Source of the DNA: Unio delphinus
Lineage: Eukaryota > Mollusca > Bivalvia > Unionida > Unionidae
Length of the DNA: 64,000 nt
NCBI GenBank assembly: GCA_029339505.1
Contig: JAQISU010000189.1
Coordinates: 1,804,501-1,868,500 of the forward strand
Direction of reading: 5' to 3'
Shown here piece after piece: positions 1 through 12,189 of this stretch. Both the position numbers and the translations under genes were made by a program. Position 1 is the stretch's first letter; every line of letters begins with the position of its first letter. The notes beneath the pieces were generated by a model, which saw only the letters and a list, made by a program, of their open reading frames with translations, was not told where the DNA came from and ran no database searches.

Positions 1-268
1 GAATACGGAACCGGAAGTAGTAAGTGCGATCTGAATCCATACGTCGTAACGCCTTACTATCTTTTATATTTTGACTAATACGAGTTTGCACCGCCGCTTG
101 AAGTTGATGATTATTTAACCCGAGGCGGTGCACGACAACCACTGTTTTACTGAACTCTACTTTTGCTCGGCTAAAGAGAAAGTATATGGACATCTTCTTG
201 TTGCGTGCACATGAGCGTTCACCAACACCACAAGTTTACTGACTTTACCTTGTTACTTAATAAGCACG

Positions 269-495
269 CTTAATAGTATACGAAATGCGTATTAATAGTA
301 TACGAAATGCATATTAATAGTATACGAAATGCGTATTAATAGTATACGAAATGGGTATTAATAGTATACGAAATGCGTATTAATAGTATACGAAATGCAT
401 ATTAATAGTATACGAAATGCATATTAATAGTATACGAAATGCATATTAATAGTATACGAAATGCATATTAATAGTATACGAAATGCGTATTAATA
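269..495. repeat. 22-bp minisatellite, about 10 copies
   Basis: Tandem array of a 22-bp unit containing TAATAGTATACGAAATGC. Copies differ mainly at one position (GCGT versus GCAT). The GTATAC core is palindromic. No coding potential. Confidence 0.95.
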
Positions 496-671
496 TTTAC
501 TGAAACTACTATGTCCGTCGCGCCGCTGATGCGGGTTTTTTGTTATCAAAGGGGCTTAAACTGAGTTTGGCAACAGAGTTGTATCTGACGTCGACCCAGG
601 CGAAGTTTTCAAAATGTTAACTGGAAACTCTAGAACATGTAAAGTGGATATTAAGCTGTTGTCTTCATATT
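496..671. other. No recognisable feature
   Basis: Unique-looking DNA between the 22-bp array and a SINE. I see no supported gene or repeat; bases 1-268 are the same. Confidence 0.6.
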
Positions 672-872
672 ATTATTATTGTTGTTGTTGTTGTTGTTGT
701 AGTAGAGTTTAACGCCATTTTTCAGCACACGATAGGCTATACATGGTGGCCAGTATTATTGGTGGAGGAAGAACCCAGGAAAAACCCCTGAAAGAACCAC
801 CGACCCCACAAGAAGCTACTGGCAAGCTTTCTCACATACCCACATTAGCCAAATCTTAGACTCGAACAAACG
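672..872 (-). mobile_element. SINE family A copy, 5'-truncated
   Basis: Read on the minus strand it begins near a tRNA B-box (TTCGAGTCTAAG). It then follows the family A body (GAGAAAGCTTGCCAGTAGCTT, then CTTCCTCCACCAATAAT) and ends with GGCGTTAAACTCTAC and a short AAC-rich tail. The A-box half is missing, which is usual for 5'-truncated retrocopies. Full-length relatives lie at 33601, 40453, 44414, 50799, 54008 and 55316. Confidence 0.8.
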
Positions 873-1020
873 GTCTTCATATTGCAGGGCACTGTTGCAC
901 AGAATCTAGCCGAAATCAACGAAATCGCAGATATGTCGACACAAAAACAAATCTGGCGATAAAATGAGTGAAGACCTTAATATGAACAGAAATGAAAATT
1001 GAACTGATTCAAAAGACCGT

Positions 1021-1021
1021 C

Positions 1022-1081
<60 letters not shown>

Positions 1082-1082
1082 A
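1021..1082. repeat. (GAT)n microsatellite
   Basis: About 20 GAT units. They create an Asp run in a 101-codon open frame (992-1297) that has no other protein-like character, so I do not call it a gene. Confidence 0.95.
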
Positions 1083-2082
1083 ACCTTGTCAAGGGTCAAA
1101 TAGAAATCACCCGCTGGGAACACCATGGTGTATCAATGCCAACTCGAAGCCAGCTTGGAATCTTTGTATTAGCACGTGAAAACGCTGCGTCGGTTACTGC
1201 ACCACCAGGTGTGAAAGCACTGTACCGAGGGATTGTTTCTACAACAATAATGTTGAGAACACCAATAACCCCAACCATTGCATCCTCTGTCGATTAAGAC
1301 AACGTAGAAGATATATATCTTGATTGTTATTCAAGAAGAAACCACTTGTCACTGCAACCGTTTTTGGACGAAGACGAGAACGATAGTTTCAGAAAGTATG
1401 CAATGGCGTAAACAGGATGGTTCTATATGAGTTTAATGTGATTCCTCAAGAAATGGAAGACCACCTGCAACTCTGAGCCCAGATACAGAGCATGGACAAG
1501 TAAAAGCAGACAGTAAAAGTCGAGTAATTTCCTTTTGAAACAAAATATATATTAATGCTAAGAAATATACTGTTGCTTATTGCAGACATATAACGCATGT
1601 ATGGTTCTATTGCTGATAAAGAGGCCCAATAAATGTATGGAATCAGCTCAATTATATTACATCAGATATGGAGCGGTCTCAACTATTACCAGATTTTAAA
1701 ATAATCTGGTATCAGCCATAAACATGTACAGCCCATTATTGATAGTATTACAGTCCAACAAACTTCAGATATCGAGATATCGACAGAAACAATATTAACC
1801 CCATAATTTAAAGTATTAAATCAACAAAATGTCTGATGTTAGCAAGAGAGTTCAAAAGATCAAAACTGATAGTCAACTAATAACGTATAATCAAAATCTG
1901 GATAAAAAAAAATATCGAAACCGAACAAACGGTTGTGATGCCATAACGTAGCTCATTCATTACACGTACAATGGCTGCAGCTGGACACTGCTGCAAAAAT
2001 GAAAAAGTAGTTCCTGAAGCAAATATAATCAAAAGGAGCTAAATAGATTGTATAAAAGTGCTAGGTAAAGTTAAAAAAGAAC
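1083..2082. other. Non-genic stretch, nothing recognised
   Basis: AT-rich sequence with only short open frames and no repeat or motif I recognise. Confidence 0.6.
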
Positions 2083-2340
2083 TCGCAAACAGAACTGGCT
2101 GAAATGAGACAACTCGCAAACAGAACTGGCTGAAATGAGACAACTCGCAAACAGAACTGGCTGAAATGAGACAACTCGCAAACAGAACTGGCTGAAATGA
2201 GACAACTCGCAAACAGAACTGGCTGAAATGAGACAACTCGCAAACAGAACTGGCTGAAATGAGACAACTCGCAAACAGAACTGGCTGAAATGAGACAACT
2301 CGCAAACAGAACTGGCTGAAATGAGACAACTCGCAAACAG
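2083..2340. repeat. 31-bp minisatellite, about 8 copies
   Basis: Near-perfect head-to-tail copies of a 31-bp unit (AACTCGCAAACAGAACTGGC plus 11 bp). Because 31 is not a multiple of 3, successive copies rotate through all three frames. This gives three overlapping open frames on the minus strand, which are artefacts. Confidence 0.95.
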
Positions 2341-3059
2341 GTTGGTGTGACCGTCAGGGTACCAATCTTTGTGTGTGAACGCCGATGTACTGATTGTTTT
2401 GTTCCTGTTCGGTGTGTTTATCAAGTTATTGTTGATACAAATTATGATAATAATAGGTTATCATGGTTGTGTTTATCTCTGAGTTTTATTTGTCATTATA
2501 AGTGTGCTTGTATTTTTCATTTCAACGGGCGATTTCAGTTTCATATATAGCAGTATGATAATAACGGTTTGTGTGGTTAACGATCAAGGTTGACGTCTTC
2601 TATCCAAGATGACCTTCCTCTAACATTGGTTCCTGGTTGCAACTTTCGCGGATTATAATTGCTGGTTCACGCGTGAGTTCACATGCATGCACATATGATG
2701 AAAGGATAATGTTATGGGGAGGGGTTAAGCGGCTTTGACCTAGATCATTAACACATTTCCTAAACTTCTATTATCATTCTACTTCCAATAGTCTAATAAC
2801 TTTTGACTGGCTCTGATAGTGTCATTGAACATATTTATATCCTAACGTTTTGCTACCCAACCACGCATTCGCCCACCTTTACCGACAATTTACATCTTAT
2901 CCATTTCAAGACACCGGCACAAAATCTGACAGACTTCCTGACGGAGTATATCATCCAAACATTACCACATATTCTGTATAGATTTGTAAACTACAATTAT
3001 TCACCTAGGGGCACATTTTTTGAAAGCAGCCTTGCATATGGAGGCACACTTTTTCAAAG
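2341..3059. other. Non-genic stretch, nothing recognised
   Basis: No supported gene, RNA or repeat. Confidence 0.55.
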
Positions 3060-3425
3060 ACAGAAAGAGTTTTCAATATGGTCCTACAAAAGAGGCACGT
3101 AGAAAGGGTTTTCATTATAGTCATACAAAAGAGGCACATAGAAAGGGTTCTCATTATGTACCTACAAAAGAGGCACGTAGAAAGGGTTTTCATTATAGTC
3201 CTACAAAAGAGGCACGTAGAAAGGGTTCTCATTTTGTACCTACAAAAGAGGCATGTAGAAATGTTTTCATTATGGTCCTACAAAATATGCACGTATTAAG
3301 GGGGTTCTCTAGTGTCGTACAAAAGATGCAAGTAGAAGGGGTTCTCATTATGGAACTACAAAAGAGGCACGTAGAAAGGGTTTTCATTATGGTCTCACAA
3401 AAAGAAGCACCCAAGAAGGGTTCTT
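3060..3425. repeat. 39-bp minisatellite, about 9 copies
   Basis: Tandem 39-bp units containing CTACAAAAGAGGCACGTAGA. The unit equals 13 codons, so part of the array is open on both strands; the plus strand reads a 13-residue repeat around TKEARRKGF. Later copies have lost phase, and no start context or flanking exon is visible. I treat it as a satellite. Confidence 0.85.
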
Positions 3426-5687
3426 CACATTGTCACAGTAATTATCTGAAGTTTTCACTAATGAATTGATAAAAACTTACCAGACAGAGATAATTTGATG
3501 GCAAGTAATTTAATCTTGGTTCTTTCTAATCGCTACATTCTAGCAAAATGGGGCAGGGTTAGAATGACGCCCATTGTCAATTAAATTGAAAATGATTATA
3601 GATAATCGATATCGATTATGGGCCTTTAATAGGACAAGTATACATTCGAATGTGAATATGATTGATGGTTTTGATTCACGTTTGTATAAAAGACGCTTTA
3701 TACATTTAAATTCTTAAGGACAGGGCATGAGCCAACATTTTGTACAAAATATATCAGAGATTTCCCAATAAATCCTCATGGAAAATTGGCCAGTTTAGAC
3801 TATTATGCGGTAATAAACAACAACCAATTGATCGAAATGTATAGTTTGAACTAACTTTTGGAATCTGACATAACTACACATTTAAACGTGTACGTTTTAT
3901 ATAAATTCCATTCATTGAACGCTAGCTAGGATAAAGAGATGGTACCAAAAATGTAAAGGCATATTGTTTAAAGAAACTATTTCAGCTACCAAAGAAATAT
4001 GTTTTGCGAATTGCACAAATCACTAACAGCATATTGAAGAACTGGAAAGTATCTCCACATTTGTTAATCATTCCACAATTTCAGTTGACTGTGTCCTCTA
4101 TAATTATATATTTTTAAAAAAATCTTCTGTTTTTAAATAAATTGTTTTGAAGTAGATGTAAGATTATTTTTGATTGAAATAAAATGCCTGCGTCCATGAT
4201 GTCTTGCCAAGGCGAGGCTATCTACCTTTGATGGTTATTAAGAAAGTTCAAAGCGATCATGGCGTCGTCGAGCGGGTGTAGATGAGACGCAAAGTTCTGG
4301 TAAATCAACTGCTTACCAATGATCCCCCGGGGAGTTCAATCAAGGAAAGATAGCTCTCCGTTGTTAAATAATGATCTAAATCACTTTCAAACCACAACGC
4401 TAGGAGAAGAAAAAAAAAAATCTGTTTCCATTCGTAGGACGTTTCCTAGCTGTTATAAGATGTAATTTTACTTCAAAAAAAAAAACTAAACGCGTTATGA
4501 TAGTTGATAACATAAGAAGCAAGAAATGCAAAAACTGAATTTGCTTACGTGAAGATAATACTTAAAAACAAAATATAGCTGGCAATATTTTTTCGTCTTT
4601 GTTCAAGTAGCGAAGACAAAATCGATTAAGACCAGTCATGTGTTGCATTTTGATGTATTCGTTTTGAGAAACGATAAGATTAAAAATCAAAAGTAGAAAT
4701 CACTAGACCAGCACAATCTAGGAAGTATAAAAAGTTGCTGAAATGACTAAATTATAAAAACCATATGCTAACGGAACGGCGCGGTGCTTTATTTTCAATT
4801 AAACATTTCTCAAACGAGGTATAAAGAGAAGATAGCATATTTTTGCAATTTTTGATTGGATACAAATATGGTCAAAGCTAGATGTTTTACAAAGTAACAG
4901 ACAATAGAAAAGAAATATTTGATTTTAATTAGAAAAAGAATATACTGCAGTGGTTTAGACATCAGCCAGGTTTAATATAACATTTAATGTTGAAACATTG
5001 AGAATTACATCGCCATCCCTGACAAGTAAGATCGTTAAAATAAATACTGGATGAGGCGAGAACAAATTGTTTTTGATGAAATTTAACTACCAACTTTGTA
5101 TTCATCTGATATTTGAAGTACAATGTCAAGATCTTTTAAACTGTTCATGATCCGTCTACAATAATTTAAGAAAGCATATTTAGAACTTATTGAAAACAGA
5201 GTTCTAGTTAAGATAACACAATATATCAAGTACTGTCGTAGATTCAAAAATAAAAATGGAATAAGCTGATGTTGATCTGAAGTCGTTGAACATACTTTGG
5301 AGATTGGTAGAAACAAACCTAAACGCTAAAGATGGATTTCATTTAAATTGCAGATAACGCATAAAGACAAGTTAGTATACCAATATAAACGATCTTTGTC
5401 GGAAACTTTCCAGATCAAGACAGAAAACAATATTTCAGACATATTTACTTCGATTCCGAAAATCCAGTTGATTATAGAAATATCAATAAATTTAGGGAGT
5501 ATATTATGGGAAGCAAAGGGAAATTCAAAATCAACTGTACTTAAAGAATATTCAGCCAGATATTATACTAAGGCACATTACACAGAGAATTCGAGAGTTA
5601 CAGTCGAAAGTGCGTACAAGTCACGTAGGTGACCATTGACAGACAGACATTGTTGACAAATTAGCATTTGAAGAAAGACGGATACAG

Positions 5688-5689
<2 letters not shown>
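3426..5689. other. Non-genic stretch, nothing recognised
   Basis: More than 2 kb of AT-rich DNA with only short chance open frames. No repeat family recognised. Confidence 0.5.

Positions 5690-5749
<60 letters not shown>
5690..5749. repeat. (AT)n microsatellite
   Basis: Uninterrupted TA dinucleotide run. Confidence 0.98.
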
Positions 5750-5752
<3 letters not shown>

Positions 5753-6374
5753 ACCATTGGCTAATAAAAAAGAATAAATGAGAAAAAAGTTGACATGCAC
5801 ACAGCTATCTAAGAAACAATTAAGGAGCAAAATAATGGAAATAAAATGTTTACTTAGGAAGAACAAAAATATGTTACCAGATAAAAATGAAAGATTTGTT
5901 GAAAATGTAAAATATCCACTACTTTTAATTAACAAACATCCTCGGAGAAGAAGAATCAGCAATGGAATGATAGAACCATGACGATTCAATGTGAAAGTAT
6001 TTTACTCCTAATAAAATCAAAAACTAATAAAAATAGATTAAATTATTCTGTCTTTACACAAAAAATATTATGCATTCTTATATTTTAGAAACAAAATAAA
6101 CAGGAATCATCGTAAAGGCATATTATTCTAACTATGTTGAGAAAATATTTGAAATCAAGAAAACACTATTTGGTGATCGAGTCGTCTCCAAACTGGAAAA
6201 CTTGACGGGAGAAAATACATAGAGCCTTTTGTATGAACAAGGGTTATCTCTGTTCGATATATATCATGACATATGTATAACTCAAAAAATTTTGAAACCA
6301 AATGTATTAATATAAAATGAATGAAATAAAATATGCAAGACACGCGAAAGATCAGATTAAAATGACAGTCAACC

Positions 6375-6494
6375 AAATATCATACATAAACAAAAATACG
6401 TCATAAGGCACATACGATGTCCACAATGTCCAACAAATATCATACATAAGCAAAAAGGACGTCAAAAGTCACATACGATGTGCACTATGTCCAA
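6375..6494. repeat. Two-copy 60-bp direct repeat
   Basis: Two adjacent diverged copies, each starting AAATATCATACATAA and containing ACATACGATGT and ATGTCCAA. Confidence 0.8.
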
Positions 6495-7112
6495 GCATGA
6501 TAAGAAATGACGTCACAGAAGAAAAGAAAAGTGATAACATTAAATATTATGAAGTAAATTCCATGTACAATGACATCAAGCAAATATATGAAATCTCGAG
6601 AAAAAAATTGGCAGTAATGAAAACACAAATATTGACGCAATCATGAGGATATTTAAAGTTCTCTGATCTTTAGACTGTTTCAACAATATCAGTGTTAAAA
6701 GGCTTAATATATCTCTTACGAAAATGCCAACAATTTTACAATACAGTCTAAAACGCGTTAAAATTTCAACAATACATGAACGATTTACAGCTGGAATTGG
6801 ACTATGTGTTGATGTAATCTGTATCACTCTGGTACTAACTAAAGCGGTTATGGAAATGGGTAGTATTATTGGATGCAACAAACATTTGCACAAATTCAGT
6901 TCCTCGTTGAAACTGACATTAAAATATATCATTAATGCCAATATATAATAGAAAAGCATTACAGAGTCAGAGCAACATATCTGACAAAATAAGGAGACAG
7001 TAGAGACAAAATGGAAGTCAATATGTGTTGAATGTGTGTACGGGGATTATGATGAGCACGAGTACGATTAGGACGTTCAGCGTCAAAATGGCGAACATAG
7101 AGTATGGACAAA

Positions 7113-7153
<41 letters not shown>

Positions 7154-8149
7154 TTGGGATTTTAGCACAGCTTTAACAAATGCAGAAAGGATACAAATCA
7201 ATATTAAACATGAAAAGCAATATTCATTGTCAGAAAATTAATTGTTTGGAGTAGGAGGTAAAGGTTAATTAGGAGGTAAAGGTTAATTAGGAGGTTGATC
7301 TGAAGGAGACGATGGAAGCTACCATACACTGACTAGTTGCTATTGTAATTAACTGTTGGTTCATCCGGGTATTTTGATTGGTTTTTGTTTTAAAGATACT
7401 ATGCTAGCAAAATCGGAAACACGCCATGTTCATCTGCAATGTTAATTATTACCGTGTTTTCCTGAAATCTCTGTGTTATTTTGGCTTTTAGTTCATCTAA
7501 TAACGAGACATTGCTTTATAATAATTGAATCCATCCATCGCCATCTCTCGTGTAATCTTCTGGACTTTCAAACTCCTTACTATCATCAAAAGGCTCACGA
7601 ATGTTAACTTTTGGAGATGGGGAAATATGGACAAAGCACAGATGGAAGTAGAATTGTGATTGATGAAATAAAAAATTATAAGTAGCTCCATTTCTATCGA
7701 CGTGTAAGAGCCGGGACATGAACTGAGTAGATATATTGTAAGTGGAGACGTATGTTTAGCATATTTCTCATGAACGACAACTTAGTTTACAAAATTAAGA
7801 AAGACAAGTTACATGACTTCAGACGAGAGTAGATGGATTTTATAAATCACATTCGGATTACATCTATTTGCATCGAGTGGAAGTTTATTAACATTCAATC
7901 ATATTTGCTTTCTCGACGAAGCGTTTCTCCGAAGAAAATTTCAATATTTTTGTTTCTTATATCTATTACAGTGATTTCCAATAATATTCCCAAAATTATC
8001 CTATTATTTCTGGTAATTCAGAAATAATTATGTACGTTGTTTACAACATCAGCAATAAATACATTATTAGAACTCAACAATATGTTTCTCTTTTTCACAT
8101 TTAAGACATACGTTTATATCAATAGGCTTTATGCATGCAATTGCATTTG
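6495..8149. other. Non-genic stretch with a (GT)n run
   Basis: A GT microsatellite at 7115-7152 and a short 20-bp repetition (AGGAGGTAAAGGTTAATT) at 7252-7292. Otherwise I see nothing. Confidence 0.6.
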
Positions 8150-8452
8150 CAATTTGGTTAGAGAGTCCGCCTCGGATGCGGGAGGTCGTGGGTTTGATCC
8201 CCGGCTGAGTCATACCAAGGACTTATGAAAATGGTACTAATAGCTGCCTCGCTTGGCACTCAGCAATAAGAGGTTAGTGTTAGGACTGGTCGGCCTGGTG
8301 TCAGGGTAAAGTGATTGGTTGGGCATGATGCTACATGTCAGCGCCATGAGGCCCCAGTTAATATCACTAAAAACTGTCACACTGAAGACATCGTAGCGAT
8401 ATGACTGAAAAAGTTTTAAAGCTATGTTAAAAGTCATACACGCAAACACACA
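8150..8452 (+). mobile_element. SINE family B copy
   Basis: It has a tRNA-like head with an A-box-like TTGGTTAGAGAGTCCGCC and a degenerate B-box GGTTTGATCCC. The characteristic body follows: GCTGCCTCGCTTGGC, then AGAGGTTAGTGTTAGGACTG and GTCGGCCTGGTGTCAG. It ends near ACATCGTAGCGATATGACTG and a CACA-rich tail. Related copies are at 31424, 36168, 42993, 46997 and 52792. It is a retroposed SINE, not a working tRNA gene. Confidence 0.8.
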
Positions 8453-9118
8453 CGCGTTTGCAATTAATTTTCACTATTTAAAGTGTCGCATTGTAAGTCA
8501 GGCTACAAGCACTCTTTCTAGTGACATAACATTATGTCGCAGGAGACATGTTCATATTTCCTTGAAAATCAGTTGGAAACTTAACGAAGTCAGAATGGAA
8601 TAAGAATCTATGGTTAATAGCAGAGCCAGACAGATAACTTTATAAAATACCAAAGATCATGTAGTGTTAAACCAACCTGACAACTTGAAAAATGGTCAAA
8701 GGATTAATCGTATAAAAACGGCGAAGTTAAAAGTTTTTAGAAAGAACTATAAGACACAACATGTTCAATTACACAGCGTTACAAAGATGATACAAACTAT
8801 ATTATTTGATATGTGGGGCTGTATAGGCATCTTGTTCATTTATTGTTATCCTAGAACGCCGAAAGGATTTGGTGCCGAAGATCTCATGCATTTTGCTAAT
8901 CAGACACTTTAATCCGAAACATTCGAGTACGTAATTGAGTCTGTTTTTATCCTTTTAGATCTTTGTCTTTGCTAGCGAAAAAAATTTTCTAGCCAGCTAT
9001 TTTTGATTTAAAACTAAATATTTATACCAAATACACTTCACATGAGTTATTATTTAAACATACGTGTTGACCTTACCCATTGAAAAAAGTCTACTTGTAC
9101 TTTCTGGTCTGTCAATTC
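8453..9118. other. Non-genic stretch, nothing recognised
   Basis: No supported gene or repeat. Confidence 0.5.
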
Positions 9119-9172
9119 CTTCACACACACACACACACACGCGCACACACGCACGCACGCACGCGCGCCGAG
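9119..9172. repeat. (CA)n/(CG-CA) microsatellite
   Basis: Alternating purine-pyrimidine run of CACACA passing into GCACGC, a sequence of the Z-DNA-forming type. Confidence 0.95.
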
Positions 9173-9667
9173 CGCCTGCGCACACGTACGCACTGGCGCA
9201 CATACACGCACATTGTGCCAGTATTAGGTATCACTCTACCGTCGGCACTGGCGGTGCCAAATGTAGCTTGAGCACTTTGGCACTTTTGTATGCATCATCA
9301 TGGAATTTGACGAGCGTCCCAATCCCGAGGGATATCACTCGCCGAAGGGAAACGTCTGTCGCTGTGACATGTACAGTCACGAAACGTGATCGGTGTATTC
9401 TTTTTGAAGGTACTACTTATAATTAGGTCACAGTGATGTATACTATACGCTTCGGTGGTTTGGCATTAGAGTATCTTTTTCTAATGTACAGTCAAGACAC
9501 TTGATGGGTGCATTTATAGTGAGGTTGCCACTCAGCATTGGTAAAAGCAAATCACAGCACCCAAGTTTTCCCACACATATCAATAGGTTAAGATATTCTT
9601 TTTTAACTAGATCTCTGTATAACAGTGATGAAACTTCATGTGTGCGTTCATCTTTGAGGAGAGGCCT

Positions 9668-9860
9668 TTGGTGGCCGAGTGGACTAAGGCGCTTACCTTT
9701 ATAGATCCTTGGTATCTCAACTTTTTCCGAGTACGTTCTAGTTTCAGCTCGACCAAGGTGGGTATGTGTTTCAAGCCTGTGGGCCTTCTTTCCCCAAATA
9801 TACTTGCAGCTATATTTAGCCTATCTGTGATGAAAAATGGCTTTAAATCCACTAATCAAG
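9668..9860 (+). mobile_element. Degenerate tRNA-derived SINE-like sequence
   Basis: It begins with GGTGGCCGAGTGGACTAAGG, a good Ser/Leu-type A-box. About 125 bp later comes GAAAAATGGCTTTAAATC, close to the family A 3' motif. The middle matches family A poorly, so it may be an old relative or a third family. Confidence 0.5.
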
Positions 9861-10315
9861 CAGATGTACTTGAATGGTTATCACAAACTTTTAACGATTT
9901 TCTGGTTATGTTAAATTGTTGTGCTGAATTCCGTTTCTGATGCATTTTTGTTTACAGGCGTAACACGGTGATTAAAAACTTTTGTAATGATATATGCGAA
10001 TAAAAGATTCGATACGTATTTTACGGCAGATAGACCAAACAAACGTGAATTATGTGAAGTATACATATATACCGCTTACCTATTAATTTTCCTTAACTTA
10101 CATAATGATGATGAAGTTTAAATAATATCAGTTATTTGACATTGTTATACTGTACTTCATTTTAAAGACAAGGTAAACACTTAACACCTCTCATTTACAT
10201 ACTGCCTATATTGGTGAAGGTCATTGTGTACAGTTCTATCAAGCCAAAGTAGAGATGAGCGGTAGCTACATGCATTAAACCAGTGCCATGAATGGCGACT
10301 AAAATACCTGCACCG
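9861..10315. other. Non-genic stretch, nothing recognised
   Basis: No supported gene or repeat. Confidence 0.5.
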
Positions 10316-10562
10316 GAAATCCGCTTCAGTTTATACCATCTCAAGGATGGTATAAATGGTAATCAGGAAATCCGCTTCAGTTTATACCATCTCAAGGATG
10401 GTATAAATGGTAATCAGGAAATCCGCTTCAGTTTATACCATCTCAAGGATGGTATAAATGGTAATCAGGAAATCTGCTTCAGTTTATACCATCTCAAGGA
10501 TGGTATAAATGGTAATCAGGAAATCCGCTTCAGTTTATACCATTTCAAGGATGGTATAAAAT
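10316..10562. repeat. Five tandem 51-bp hairpin units
   Basis: Units start at 10316, 10367, 10418, 10469 and 10520. Each holds a perfect 11-bp inverted repeat, TTTATACCATC / GATGGTATAAA, around a 5-nt TCAAG loop (10330-10356 in unit 1). Unit 5 carries one change in an arm. The unit equals 17 codons and stays open in a 137-codon frame from 10292, but nothing around it looks coding. Confidence 0.9.
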
Positions 10563-11307
10563 GTACATCAATAACTTTGTCTGCAGGAAATGTATCACCT
10601 ATTAGTTATGTATTTTTCTGTTCTTTTATCTTCTTTTCTTTCTTTCTTTCTATCCTTATGACAATATGGATTTCTGGGGTGAGCAACGCAATCATTTCTC
10701 CATAGAAACAAACTTGATCAATTTAAAGTTCTAGATTGACAAACCACGGCGTGAGTGGACAGAACGAAATCTCCTAGTTGATATAAATTTGGAGCATGGT
10801 TTTTCCATGGAAACGTGACAAATGTTTTTTTTTCTTCTTGTGGCAATGACCCAATCCATGTCTCGATAAACGGCTGGTTTTATGCGATTGCTGCACGAAT
10901 CACTCTTGCAAACATCTTGGACCGTAAATAATTAGGCAATCAATAAAAAGAATAGCTGTGCTTATAGTTATTAAGAATGAATTGTTCAGCTCAAGAATAG
11001 CTAAAAACAAATGTGCATACTCCGTCACAATGACGGCTTAGTGTCATAATATGGATGTTATACAAAGCGACCTCTCCAACAAATATTTAGAATTGAATAT
11101 GTAATTGAATGTTCGGTTACAACTGACCATGACAAAGCATGGCTTTATCGTATATACTTCCTCTACCACGGATTGATTCAGAACTTTCCCTACCTCATCT
11201 GCTTCACTGTTTCTTATCGCTAGATTAGGGTTACGCGAGACATTGTGAAGTTCTGTAAATAAAACGACATTTCTCCCAAAGTCACCGCCGTGGTCTTTTA
11301 ATTAACA
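10563..11307. other. Left flank of the Polinton insertion
   Basis: Unique-looking host DNA up to the target site at 11308. No gene seen. Confidence 0.55.
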
Positions 11308-11312
11308 ATTGA
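11308..11312. repeat. Target-site duplication, left copy (ATTGA)
   Basis: The five bases before the left terminal repeat are repeated directly at 27077-27081. A duplication of about this size is what retroviral-type integrases make. Polintons usually give 6 bp; only 5 match here. Confidence 0.8.
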
Positions 11313-11524
11313 AGCAGCAGAGGAGTCGAGCTTCACTTTTACTAAAAAATCCGACCTCATTTTGCAACTTTAAGTCTCCATTCATCAATCTGAGACTTAA
11401 CAAAAAATCGCTAACACGTATTTCGCCATTCTGAGACTTAGTGATTTTTGGTTTATGGTGTGTAGTTTTTTTATATAAATAATATTATTTATTATTAAGT
11501 AACAATTATCTATAAAAAATATTA
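11313..11524 (+). repeat. Polinton left terminal inverted repeat, 212 bp
   Basis: Identical by eye to the reverse complement of 26865-27076. It carries three GAGACTT/AAGTCTC sites (11372-11378 inverted, 11392-11398, 11433-11439). The last three bases are the stop codon of the ATPase gene, so coding sequence reaches the inner edge of the repeat. Confidence 0.95.
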
Positions 11525-12181
11525 AGAATATATTCGATCAAGTCCGATTCGATATCTTATTCGTGGATCATGTAATGCTATTGTGATAAATCCATGAGGA
11601 GTTCGTTGTGCATTACTGAAGAAGTTTTTAAATTTATCAAAATTCATATCAGAACACCAAGTTTGCCAAATATTTCTTAGTGTATGTATATCAACGCCAT
11701 TAAATACACTAATTAAATTACAATTATCGCGAATTACTTTAGGAATTTGAGTATATCGCTGAGTAAGATAAATAACATCAGCGTTTTTATGTCTACCACG
11801 TGAGAAAATTCTTGCGGGATTCTTTTGTTTATCAAGCATGACATCATCATATACAACAAGATTATTCTTTTCTCCATCTAATTCTTCTACTGATGGAGCT
11901 TCATCAATATCAGTTATTATATCAACAACATTTTCTCCAGTAATTTTAGATGCGTTTTCGTTATATTCTTTTAACACATTATAACAGCGTTGATCATCAA
12001 CACTTGGTGCAACTAAATATAATTTATCCCAGTTCATATATTTCATTATTATCGTCAATAATAGTTGAGTTTTTCCACTTCCTGATGGTCCAATAATAAT
12101 CATCCTAATAGAATCTGGTAACATTACATTATGTTTAACTGGTTGTTTTTTCTTTGTGGCGCTAAAATCAATTACTTCCAT
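11522..12181 (-). CDS. FtsK/HerA-type DNA-packaging ATPase (A32-like)
   Basis: 219-residue P-loop ATPase of the kind that drives genome packaging into Polinton, adenovirus-like and NCLDV capsids. The Walker A motif GPSGSGKT is at residues 31-38 and Walker B LVVYDD at 108-113. A conserved VIYLTQRYTQIPK segment follows about 25 residues later, typical of the sensor region in A32-like proteins. Length fits the family (about 200-250). The ATG at 12181 gives a protein beginning at the expected distance from Walker A. The gene is divergent from the zinc-ribbon gene with only 8 bp between starts, and its TAA lies in the left terminal repeat. No damage seen. Confidence 0.95.
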   Translation of the reverse strand: MEVIDFSATKKKQPVKHNVMLPDSIRMIIIGPSGSGKTQLLLTIIMKYMNWDKLYLVAPSVDDQRCYNVLKEYNENASKITGENVVDIITDIDEAPSVEELDGEKNNLVVYDDVMLDKQKNPARIFSRGRHKNADVIYLTQRYTQIPKVIRDNCNLISVFNGVDIHTLRNIWQTWCSDMNFDKFKNFFSNAQRTPHGFITIALHDPRIRYRIGLDRIYS

Positions 12182-12189
12182 TTATTGAT

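Noticed and set aside
992..1297. 101-codon frame with a long Asp run
   Set aside because: The Asp run is a (GAT)n microsatellite and the rest has no recognisable protein character.
2039..2424. Three overlapping minus-strand frames of 91-117 codons
   Set aside because: All are translations of the 31-bp tandem repeat in rotating frames.
8150..8222. Functional tRNA gene
   Set aside because: A- and B-box-like words belong to a SINE head; no proper cloverleaf arms.
10316..10562. CRISPR array
   Set aside because: Units are contiguous 51-bp tandem copies with no variable spacers, in eukaryotic DNA.
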